Source: a virus. From it: a stretch of DNA of 64,000 nucleotides. A program made the position numbers and the translations under genes. Under the pieces are notes generated by a model. The model saw nothing but the letters and a program-made list of their open reading frames with translations, was not told where the DNA came from and searched no databases. The stretch lies in the IMG/VR virus record IMGVR_UViG_3300017991_000001, positions 147,085 through 211,084 of that record. One strand, given 5' to 3'. This document shows, piece by piece, positions 51,207 through 56,980 of the stretch (its first letter is position 1; each line of letters starts with the position of its first letter).

Positions 51207-51532
51207 CCGTACTCGAACTGGACGACGAGAAGATCTTCAAGCTCGCGGGCGACCCGGCCGTCTACGCGGCGGCGCCGTTCCTGGAGCCCATGAAGAACGC
51301 TGCACTTTCCGCCGCGGCTAAGTACCGCAGCTGCAAGAAGTGTCAGAAGCCCGCCTATATCAAGACGGCCAAGGCCGTGGGCGGGGCCTTCGTGCGTCTC
51401 ACGCTGGACGCCGACCCGTCCCTGTACCCGCCCCTGAAGGCGATCATCTTCAAGATCCTGAACGTCCACCATGCCGACCAGGTGATGATGAACTACACCA
51501 AGGACGGGCAGCAGCACCAGTTGACCTTCTGA
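51203..51532 (+). CDS. Small CxxC protein, paralogue of 46803/51979
   Basis: A 109-residue protein; ATG 51203 overlaps the upstream stop. KYRSCKKCQKPA (Cys44, Cys47) is a CxxC knuckle, preceded by the FLEPMKNAAL helix and followed by FVRLTLDADPSLYPPLKA and a final strand before TKDGQ. The order helix, C..C, helix, strand matches the two related small proteins near it. Role unknown, perhaps a small adaptor in the same complex. Confidence 0.55.
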   Translation: MTVLELDDEKIFKLAGDPAVYAAAPFLEPMKNAALSAAAKYRSCKKCQKPAYIKTAKAVGGAFVRLTLDADPSLYPPLKAIIFKILNVHHADQVMMNYTKDGQQHQLTF

Positions 51533-51554
51533 ACATGGGACCTACAATGCTGCC

Positions 51555-52040
51555 ATGACGACCGTGCCGACCGAGTTCTATACGGGTGACAGCAGCCGCT
51601 ACATCAAATTGCAGCGGGAGGGCATGACCACCTACGTGAGCGGCCGCACGCAGGGCTTCCGCGTGCGGATCACGGCCATCGAATCCAACGAGATGCCGCT
51701 GGAGATCTTCGTCTACCAGCACCTCCCCTTCCCCGACAGCGAGACCGGGTACCAGGACCGTTTCGTCAACATTGCCAGCCCCAACGACATCGAGGAGTAT
51801 AATGTGGGTGAGGTGGGGGATTCCACGCGCCCCTTCTTCCGGCTGGCCGCGATCGACCTGGTCTTCCGCAACGATGACATGCTCGAGGAGGCGGTCCAGA
51901 AGATCTACGACGAGATCGGCCAGCTCGTGGAGAGCCTCAACTACATGGACGACCTCGAAGTGCAGGAGGAAGTGACCATTGGGACACCGCCAACTAGTTC
52001 CTCCTCCTCGTCCTCCGATTCAAGCTCGAGCTCGTCCTAA
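51555..52040 (+). CDS. Virion-like beta protein with polyserine C-terminus
   Basis: A 161-residue protein: beta strands (FRVRITAIESNEMPLEIFVY; FVNIASPNDIEEYNVGEVGD), a helix (DDMLEEAVQKIYDEIGQLV), and a C-terminal tail that is almost all serine. It resembles the other serine-tailed virion proteins in the window. Its last 62 bases overlap the next gene. Probably a small structural or glycosylated surface protein. Confidence 0.55.
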   Translation: MTTVPTEFYTGDSSRYIKLQREGMTTYVSGRTQGFRVRITAIESNEMPLEIFVYQHLPFPDSETGYQDRFVNIASPNDIEEYNVGEVGDSTRPFFRLAAIDLVFRNDDMLEEAVQKIYDEIGQLVESLNYMDDLEVQEEVTIGTPPTSSSSSSSDSSSSSS

Positions 52041-52404
52041 CACGCCCCCCAAGCCGTTTGACCGCACCGTACGCTCGCGTCCGCCGCCCCCGGCCAGGGC
52101 TCCGCGGCGCAAGAGCATGACGCTGGGCAACGACCAGCTGATCAACCTGCTCAGGAACGCCGCCGTCATCACCGCCATCCCCAGGCTGCGCGGCCTGCTC
52201 AAGAACCTGCCGCAAGGCGGGTGCCGCTGCGCCAAGAAGAGCGCCGCGGCACACAACCGCAGGGAGGCGATCAACCGCGTCAAGGAAACCCTCCAGACCC
52301 TCTCGCCCGACGAGCGCGCGGCGCTGCTGCGGGCCATGCAGACGGACGAGATCTTCTTCTACGTGAGCGCCGGCAACGGTTCCGTCGAGCGCCGCAGCAT
52401 CTAA
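51979..52404 (+). CDS. Small Pro-linker protein, paralogue of 46803 (uncertain start)
   Basis: An up to 141-residue protein. TTG 51979 has AGGAGG nine bases upstream but lies in the previous gene's polyserine region, read here as a Pro/Arg-rich stretch; the alternative ATG 52117 would shorten it to 95 residues. The folded part, NDQLINLLRNAAVITAIPRL, then CRCAKK, RREAINRVKETLQ and RAALLRAMQTDEIFFY, matches the elements of 46803. The proline-rich N-part has a counterpart there too, which supports the longer form. Function unknown. Confidence 0.45.
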   Translation: MGHRQLVPPPRPPIQARARPNTPPKPFDRTVRSRPPPPARAPRRKSMTLGNDQLINLLRNAAVITAIPRLRGLLKNLPQGGCRCAKKSAAAHNRREAINRVKETLQTLSPDERAALLRAMQTDEIFFYVSAGNGSVERRSI

Positions 52405-52429
52405 AGACAACCTCCCGGCGCGTTACTAT
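52402..52429 (+). promoter_or_regulatory. Candidate phage promoter, TAAAGA-N16-TACTAT with GGCGCGTTAC
   Basis: Second copy of the bipartite element described at 28592: GGCGCGTTACTAT at 52417-52429 with TAAA 15 bases upstream, again starting at a TAA stop codon. It sits in the largest non-coding gap of the window (152 bases) in front of the 52557 gene. Confidence 0.4.
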
Positions 52430-52445
52430 TCCATGTGACCCGAGT

Positions 52446-52464
52446 TGGCCATTCGGCCAGTTTT
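52446..52464 (+). terminator. TGGCC/GGCCA hairpin followed by TTTT
   Basis: A 5-bp GC-rich stem with an ATTC loop, then GTTTT. It could stop transcription from the upstream operon, or attenuate transcripts started at the proposed promoter just before it. Confidence 0.5.
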
Positions 52465-52510
52465 GGCTCATGTCAGTTCCGCGCGCATTGGGCGCAGGGA
52501 GGTGACTTAT

Positions 52511-52541
52511 GTAGCGGCGCTACGTTCCGGGTAGCTCCCGG
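52511..52541 (+). other. Two small hairpins in the 5' leader
   Basis: GTAGC-GGC-GCTAC and CCGGG-TAGCT-CCCGG are perfect 5-bp stems in tandem, immediately upstream of the GAAAGGAC ribosome site of the 52557 gene. They may modulate its translation or be processed. No known riboswitch pattern was recognised. Confidence 0.4.
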
Positions 52542-52556
52542 AGAAAGGACAGAAGC

Positions 52557-53159
52557 ATGCCCAGAAAGGGTAGGAGGGGCGGGAAGGCTCATGACGACAA
52601 GGTGACGGAGAAAGTGCTGGAGAAAGCATTCGACAGCATGCCGCTTCACCATCAGGCCCTCGCGGTTGCCGAAGGGACGCTGGAGGCAGCCATGAGTGTT
52701 CCCGGGTCGGTTATCGACGGTGTGACGGGCCTCGCGTCGGACATCTATTACGACGCCTGTGCCGCATATCGCGGGGGGAAGTTGCGCGGGACGATGAAGC
52801 ACAAGCCCGCGACAAAACTCGCGGTGGGTATCCTGATCCACCTGCTGCGACGGAAGTACGGCATCGGCTGGAAGGATGCCGCTATCGCCCTTGACCTTGG
52901 CAAGGGTGAGGCGCGACGTCTCGCGAAGAGCAAGAAGATTCAGCGAGCGCTCAAGGACCCCGTCAAGATGGTGGAGGTCCTGCACGGCAAGAAGGCCGCC
53001 AAACGTGTGGAGGCCCGAGCCGACGAAAGGGTCAGGAAAGCCGAGGACAAGGCCCGCAGGAAAGTCGAGAAGGAGCGGGCCAAAACCGAAGGAAAGGAGA
53101 CCGTGTCGGTCCTCGACGACTATGGTATCAGGCCGATCGAGGCGCCGGCGCCAGGCTGA
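52557..53159 (+). CDS. Unknown basic protein, 200 aa, moron-like cassette
   Basis: A 200-residue protein with a strong basic character: N-terminal RKGRRGGKAHDDK, a glycine/alanine-rich helical centre (IDGVTGLASDIYYDACAAYR), a conserved-looking KYGIGWKDAAIALDLGKGE helix-turn and a long Lys/Arg/Glu-rich charged helix near the end. It lies between a terminator-like hairpin and a strong terminator. Possibly nucleic acid binding; no family recognised. The cassette has its own candidate promoter. Confidence 0.6.
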   Translation: MPRKGRRGGKAHDDKVTEKVLEKAFDSMPLHHQALAVAEGTLEAAMSVPGSVIDGVTGLASDIYYDACAAYRGGKLRGTMKHKPATKLAVGILIHLLRRKYGIGWKDAAIALDLGKGEARRLAKSKKIQRALKDPVKMVEVLHGKKAAKRVEARADERVRKAEDKARRKVEKERAKTEGKETVSVLDDYGIRPIEAPAPG

Positions 53160-53161
53160 AC

Positions 53162-53320
53162 ATGAAAGGCAAGAAGGGCAAGAAGGGAAAGAAGGGCAAG
53201 AAGAAGCGCAGGAAGGTTGGAGCGGAGGACACCGACCGCTCCTCGCAGACGGCGAGGGTGGTCGGCAAGGTTGCCGCCTGGACGGTGGTGGGCATGGCAA
53301 CCGCCGCGTGTCTCGTTTAG
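53162..53320 (+). CDS. Small Lys/Gly-repeat protein, 52 aa
   Basis: A short frame, ATG 53162 to TAG 53318-53320. It starts MKGKKGKKGKKGKKKRRK (a Lys-Gly repeat, 18 residues) followed by a charged linker and a hydrophobic C-terminal helix (VVGKVAAWTVVGMATAACLV). Three bases after the preceding stop, so likely co-translated. The positively charged head with a hydrophobic tail suggests a membrane-associated peptide. Coding status is moderately secure because of its spacing and composition. Confidence 0.55.
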   Translation: MKGKKGKKGKKGKKKRRKVGAEDTDRSSQTARVVGKVAAWTVVGMATAACLV

Positions 53321-53334
53321 GAGGAAGGTCATGT

Positions 53335-53365
53335 GGCCGCCGGGGAAACCCGGCGGCCTTCTTTT
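53335..53365 (+). terminator. Strong intrinsic terminator with GAAA tetraloop
   Basis: A perfect 10-bp stem GGCCGCCGGG/CCCGGCGGCC closed by GAAA and followed by TTCTTTT. It closes the 52557-53320 cassette and is one of the two clearest terminators in the window. Confidence 0.9.
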
Positions 53366-53379
53366 AGCTATCAGGTTGC

Positions 53380-53407
53380 TTGACGATATCGAATAGTTTG
53401 GTAGTCT
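53380..53407 (+). promoter_or_regulatory. Candidate sigma-70 promoter, TTGACG-N16-TAGTCT
   Basis: Just after the terminator, TTGACG (5 of 6 matches to the -35 consensus) is followed by a 16-base AT-rich spacer and a weak TAGTCT -10 box. It would give the 53435 gene its own start, read by host polymerase. The -10 match is poor, so this is tentative. Confidence 0.4.
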
Positions 53408-53434
53408 CATGGGCCAACTTCAGGAGGAGAACCG

Positions 53435-53806
53435 ATGACAGAACAACAGCAGCAGCCCCCTTTGGCCACGGGCGCGGGGCAGATCGTGGATGCCAGGCCG
53501 CACGCCGGCGACATCAAGGTCGTGGAGGTGAAGGGCGGGGCACCGGGACAGGGCATTGACTACCTGTACGTGACCGTGGAGGCGGAGACCGCCGAGAAGG
53601 TCCTCTCGCAGGCGGCCAAGCAGGTGGCCTGGGAGGCGCGCAAGAAACACGGCATGCACAGCGCCGGCATCGAACCGGCAGGCGGACCCTACCCCGTCGA
53701 CGCGCGGAACGGCAAGGCGGTGCCCAACGAAGTCCTGCAGGACGTCAGGCGGCGACCGAAGCTGCGCTACCGGCACACGTTCAGGCTGACCCAGGCGGCG
53801 GTGTAA
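53435..53806 (+). CDS. Unknown small protein, 123 aa
   Basis: A 123-residue alpha/beta protein (GDIKVVEVKGGAPGQGIDYL; VTVEAETAEKVLSQAAKQVA) with a basic C-terminus (DVRRRPKLRYRHTFRL). AGGAGG lies upstream. Its stop overlaps the next ATG by one base. No known family. The strand-turn-helix order could be a small nucleic acid or protein binding fold, but nothing definite is visible. Confidence 0.6.
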   Translation: MTEQQQQPPLATGAGQIVDARPHAGDIKVVEVKGGAPGQGIDYLYVTVEAETAEKVLSQAAKQVAWEARKKHGMHSAGIEPAGGPYPVDARNGKAVPNEVLQDVRRRPKLRYRHTFRLTQAAV

Positions 53807-53982
53807 TGTTCTTCGCGCAGGCCATATCACTGGGCGTTGCCATCGGCTTCACCTTGGAGTCGGTGGAACGCCTGTTGTTCTTCAGGCACGACCAGCTCCT
53901 GATACCAAAGAAGAACTGGACCCATTTCTTTACGGGGTTGAGCTGGGGACTGGTCTACTTCAACTTCTCCCTCTTAGCATGA
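53806..53982 (+). CDS. Small two-segment membrane protein, 58 aa
   Basis: A short frame whose ATG shares one base with the upstream TAA. It has two hydrophobic segments, at 2-17 and about 40-58 (HFFTGLSWGLVYFNFSLLA), separated by a charged loop containing RHDQ and PKKNW. A hairpin-type two-helix membrane protein; holin-like or small accessory possible. It is supported by the coupled start and clean hydrophobic pattern. Confidence 0.55.
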   Translation: MFFAQAISLGVAIGFTLESVERLLFFRHDQLLIPKKNWTHFFTGLSWGLVYFNFSLLA

Positions 53983-54001
53983 TTCCGGTGCCGGCATCGA
54001 A

Positions 54002-54490
54002 ATGTTCACCGCCGACTTCGTCAAGGGCGCCACCCGCCTGTCGGATGAGAACATCCGCTACGTGCTGACGGTCTGCCTGCACCGCAAGGTCGAGGGGCCG
54101 GTGACCAGCGGGGAGCTGTTGTGCCTGCTGGTCTTCGACCTGCTCAAGGGGATGGGCTTCTCCGTCGAGCACCTGACGGCCATACTGCTCCACTGCGGGG
54201 AGCGTCTGATCGGAATAGGGAAGGTGTTCGACCTGGCCAAGCCCGGCGACGAGATCGAGTTCCAGTCGCTGCAGATTCTGGACAACCGGTGGGTGGTGAT
54301 GAACGAGGAAGTGCCGTACGACTTCACGAAAATGGAACCGGCGCCACAGTCTCCGCTGCCTGTGCTTTCTCTTGCTGTCGCGCTGCCAAGGCTGTATCAG
54401 CTCGCGATTTCAGCTTCTGCACCCGCTCCTCGTCAGCGTTCTTCAGGGGCAACGAAGCCAGATCGGAAATCAGGCGACGCATCCGGGTGA
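54002..54490 (+). CDS. Unknown protein overlapping a convergent minus-strand gene
   Basis: A 162-residue frame without a clear Shine-Dalgarno. The first ~110 residues look coding and helical (DENIRYVLTVCLHRKVEGPV; GERLIGIGKVFDLAKPG; RWVVMNEEVPYDF). The last ~55 residues (from MEPAPQ) are low complexity and overlap antisense to the 3' end of the gene at 54324, so real coding may stop being constrained there. Probably a small accessory protein; function unknown. Confidence 0.45.
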   Translation: MFTADFVKGATRLSDENIRYVLTVCLHRKVEGPVTSGELLCLLVFDLLKGMGFSVEHLTAILLHCGERLIGIGKVFDLAKPGDEIEFQSLQILDNRWVVMNEEVPYDFTKMEPAPQSPLPVLSLAVALPRLYQLAISASAPAPRQRSSGATKPDRKSGDASG

Positions 54491-55067
54491 GCAGGTACTC
54501 GTCGATCTCCATGCGCTTGCGGGTCTGCATGTCCCAGTAGGCGTTGACCTCGATCGCGTCAACGGCCAGCCCCTCCTCGACACTGCTGGCGTCCTGCAGT
54601 TCGGTGCCCACGTGGGGCGCGAGGATCTGCGGGACCTGGGTGAAACCCTCCTCCTTCAGCGACGTTTTCATGTACGCCAGGATCTCCGAGGAGAAGTCCT
54701 CGTCCTCCCCGAGCGGGTCGATCAGGTGCTGCTCGGACAGCGCCCAGCACATCTCCCGGACGGTGGCCGGGTCGTAGCTGGCGAAGTCCGCGCCGTTGCC
54801 GGAGAGGGCGTTGCAGGCGTGGATGAAGAACTCAAGGCTGACCTGGAAGAGGTTGGTCGTGACGATGTTGATCAGCGCCCAGATCTTGTCCATGTTCTCC
54901 TGGGGCGGCTCGGCGCCCCAGGCGGCCCTGATCTCCATGCGCAGGGTGTCGGGCTCCCAGTCGAAGAGCTCCGTGCCGAACCGGTCAAGCAGGATGACCA
55001 GCAGGGGCGTGGCGATGGCGTCGGGGTCGCGTAGCATGTCGGCCACGCGTTTCTCTTCCTGGCGCAT
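54324..55067 (-). CDS. Unknown minus-strand protein 3, 247 aa
   Basis: The last gene of the minus-strand cluster, following the 55069 gene with TGATATG spacing. The 247-residue product is alpha-helical and acidic (EKRVADMLRDPDAIATPLLV; KIWALINIVTTNLFQVSLEF; FASYDPATVREMCWALSEQH), ending in a Lys/Arg/Gln-rich coiled-coil-like helix. No motif recognised. Its final 167 bases overlap the + strand gene at 54002. Confidence 0.65.
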   Translation of the reverse strand: MRQEEKRVADMLRDPDAIATPLLVILLDRFGTELFDWEPDTLRMEIRAAWGAEPPQENMDKIWALINIVTTNLFQVSLEFFIHACNALSGNGADFASYDPATVREMCWALSEQHLIDPLGEDEDFSSEILAYMKTSLKEEGFTQVPQILAPHVGTELQDASSVEEGLAVDAIEVNAYWDMQTRKRMEIDEYLLTRMRRLISDLASLPLKNADEERVQKLKSRADTALAARQQEKAQAAETVAPVPFS

Positions 55068-55068
55068 A

Positions 55069-55641
55069 TCAGTTTCCGAACGTGGGCGGCACGTATCCAG
55101 AGAGCAGGGCGGCGCGCAGGCTGGCAGGCGTCGCGGGTTTGGGTTCGGGCACGTTGCTCAGGCCGTAGGCCGTGCCGAGAGCGGCGGCCGGCGCCATGAA
55201 GCCCAGCGTGCGGGCCGTGCGCGGGTTGGTGGGTCCGCCGGCCAGGCGCACCAGCAGCTTCTGGATCTCGGGCGAGAGCTCGTAGGACATGTTCGAGATG
55301 CTGTGCCCCAGGCTTTCGGCCAGGCCGGGTACGGTCGGGCCGCCTTCGGGTATGCCCGAGGGCAGCTCGATCTTGGCCGGGTAGTCCGCGCCGACGCGGT
55401 GCTCGGGCGCCTCCACGGCCTTGGGTGCGGGCTTGCCTTTGCCCTTCTTGCCTTTGGGTTTGCCCTTACCCTTGATCTTACCCTTCGCTTTGCCCAGGCC
55501 CTTGCTCAGGCCCTTGCCCAGGCCCTTCTTGCCCACGAGGCGCGCGCCGGCGCGCAGAGCCGTGCGCATGATGGCCGCTTTCTCCACGCCTTCGGACGAG
55601 CCGAGGCCGCAGAGGAGGCCGAGCTTCGATGCTGTGGTCAT
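55069..55641 (-). CDS. Unknown minus-strand protein 2 with Lys-Gly repeat
   Basis: A 190-residue protein with an AAGGAGACGTC ribosome site. Residues about 38-72 are a GKG/KGK-type Lys-Gly repeat (KGLGKGLSKGLGKAKGKIKG, then further GKGK units), followed by a proline/glycine-rich segment and a helical C-terminal domain (SPEIQKLLVRLAGGP). The repeat resembles that of the small protein at 53162. The basic repeat may bind nucleic acid or the inner virion DNA. VEKAAI near the start loosely recalls the tag family's A-end. Confidence 0.55.
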   Translation of the reverse strand: MTTASKLGLLCGLGSSEGVEKAAIMRTALRAGARLVGKKGLGKGLSKGLGKAKGKIKGKGKPKGKKGKGKPAPKAVEAPEHRVGADYPAKIELPSGIPEGGPTVPGLAESLGHSISNMSYELSPEIQKLLVRLAGGPTNPRTARTLGFMAPAAALGTAYGLSNVPEPKPATPASLRAALLSGYVPPTFGN

Positions 55642-55651
55642 GGACGTCTCC

Positions 55652-56980
55652 TTACTTGTCGCTGATGCGGTTGACCGGTACGGCCATCGTGTAGCGAATG
55701 TCTCGGGGGCTGTGCCCCTTTTTCCTGAAGAACTCGAGCATGCTTTCGCGGCTGAAGGGGTCCTCGCCGGGCAGCTTGGTGTAGGGGTTGTTCTGGAGCT
55801 TGTTGTGGCCGGCGGTCTTGTTCAGCTCCTCGTCGGCGGCTTCGGAGATCACCTTCTCCAGCAGCGACGCGTCCGTGCGCGGCAGCGTCGGCAGGATCTC
55901 GGCGGCCTTCTCCGTGTCGACGCTCATGCCGTCCTTGGCCATGATGGCGTCCACCAGCTCCTGTCCCATCACGGAGGCGATCTTGTCCAGCGGGAGGTGC
56001 TTCAGGGCTTCCACCGGATAGGTGTTGCCGGTGGTCAGCGTGATGAAGCCCTCCTTGATGTGCTGAGCCTGCTTGGCGACCAGCTGGAAGAGCGCCTCCT
56101 CGGGCAGCTCCACGCCGTGGTGGTAGTGGTTGCAAATGCCGCTTTCGCGGTCGATGGCATCGATGGCGGCGGCCGTCTTCTGCAGGAAGGCCGGCGTGCA
56201 GGCTGTGACCGGCATGGCGTGGATGGTCTTGGCCACCTTGGCCAGCTTGATCTTCAAGGGCTTGTGCCGCTCGCCCAGCATCATCACGCGCTGAGCCACC
56301 TTCTCCGCGACATGCTCGGGGAAGGAGGCGCCGATGCCGGCAGCCTTCTCCAAGTATTCCCGCGTGTCGGCGCCGAAGCGCAAGGCACCCAAGTCAGCGC
56401 CGGCGATCTTCTCGCCTTTCTTCCAGCGCTCGTCGTATTCGTTGGCTTTTCTGAGGATGTTGCGCGCGGCGGTCTTGCGCCACGGATACGGGTAGCGGAA
56501 GCGGTTGGCGAAGAGGTACTCGCCGGCCAGCTTCACCGATATGGGATTGGGCATCGGGAACATCTTCACTTTCCTGCCGCCATAGTCGACTACCAGGGCG
56601 CAGTCCTTCTCGTCCGCGGCCTGCTTGTTCATGCCGGAGACGCGGTCCCAGTTGCGCCGGAAGGCTTTGACGAGGCCGGAGATGCCGAAGTGTTCAGCGG
56701 CCTTTTCGATGCGGGCTTGAATGAAGGCTGCTTCCTTCTTAGAGTAGCCCTCCTGGCAGAGCGTGAAATACGCCTGCGCAAGCCACGTGGCTGCTTTGGT
56801 GTGGCACGGGAACTTGCGTCTCCGGGAGTCGCCGAAGACATGGCCGGGGAGCTGGTCCACCCCTTCCCGATGTTTCAACGCCGAAGCGTTCTTGACGAAA
56901 TCGGGTATACCATGCAGCCGTTCAAGCGTGTAGAATCGCTGCTGGTTGGGGTCATCAAGAAAATCGCAAGGTCCGCGCAT
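55652..56980 (-). CDS. Unknown minus-strand protein 1, 442 aa
   Basis: The ATG at 56980 (reading leftwards) follows GGAGGAGAAGG, a strong ribosome site; an upstream TTG at 57055 is not used. The protein is mostly helical: NQQRFYTLERLHGIPDFV, ATWLAQAYFTLCQEGYSKKE, GLVKAFRRNWDRVSGM, plus a beta section DCALVVDYGGRKVKMFPMP, and several K-A/K-E-A sites. Its divergent start shares the CATG palindrome with the primase-like gene. No family recognised; head-inside or accessory role cannot be separated. Confidence 0.6.
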   Translation of the reverse strand: MRGPCDFLDDPNQQRFYTLERLHGIPDFVKNASALKHREGVDQLPGHVFGDSRRRKFPCHTKAATWLAQAYFTLCQEGYSKKEAAFIQARIEKAAEHFGISGLVKAFRRNWDRVSGMNKQAADEKDCALVVDYGGRKVKMFPMPNPISVKLAGEYLFANRFRYPYPWRKTAARNILRKANEYDERWKKGEKIAGADLGALRFGADTREYLEKAAGIGASFPEHVAEKVAQRVMMLGERHKPLKIKLAKVAKTIHAMPVTACTPAFLQKTAAAIDAIDRESGICNHYHHGVELPEEALFQLVAKQAQHIKEGFITLTTGNTYPVEALKHLPLDKIASVMGQELVDAIMAKDGMSVDTEKAAEILPTLPRTDASLLEKVISEAADEELNKTAGHNKLQNNPYTKLPGEDPFSRESMLEFFRKKGHSPRDIRYTMAVPVNRISDK

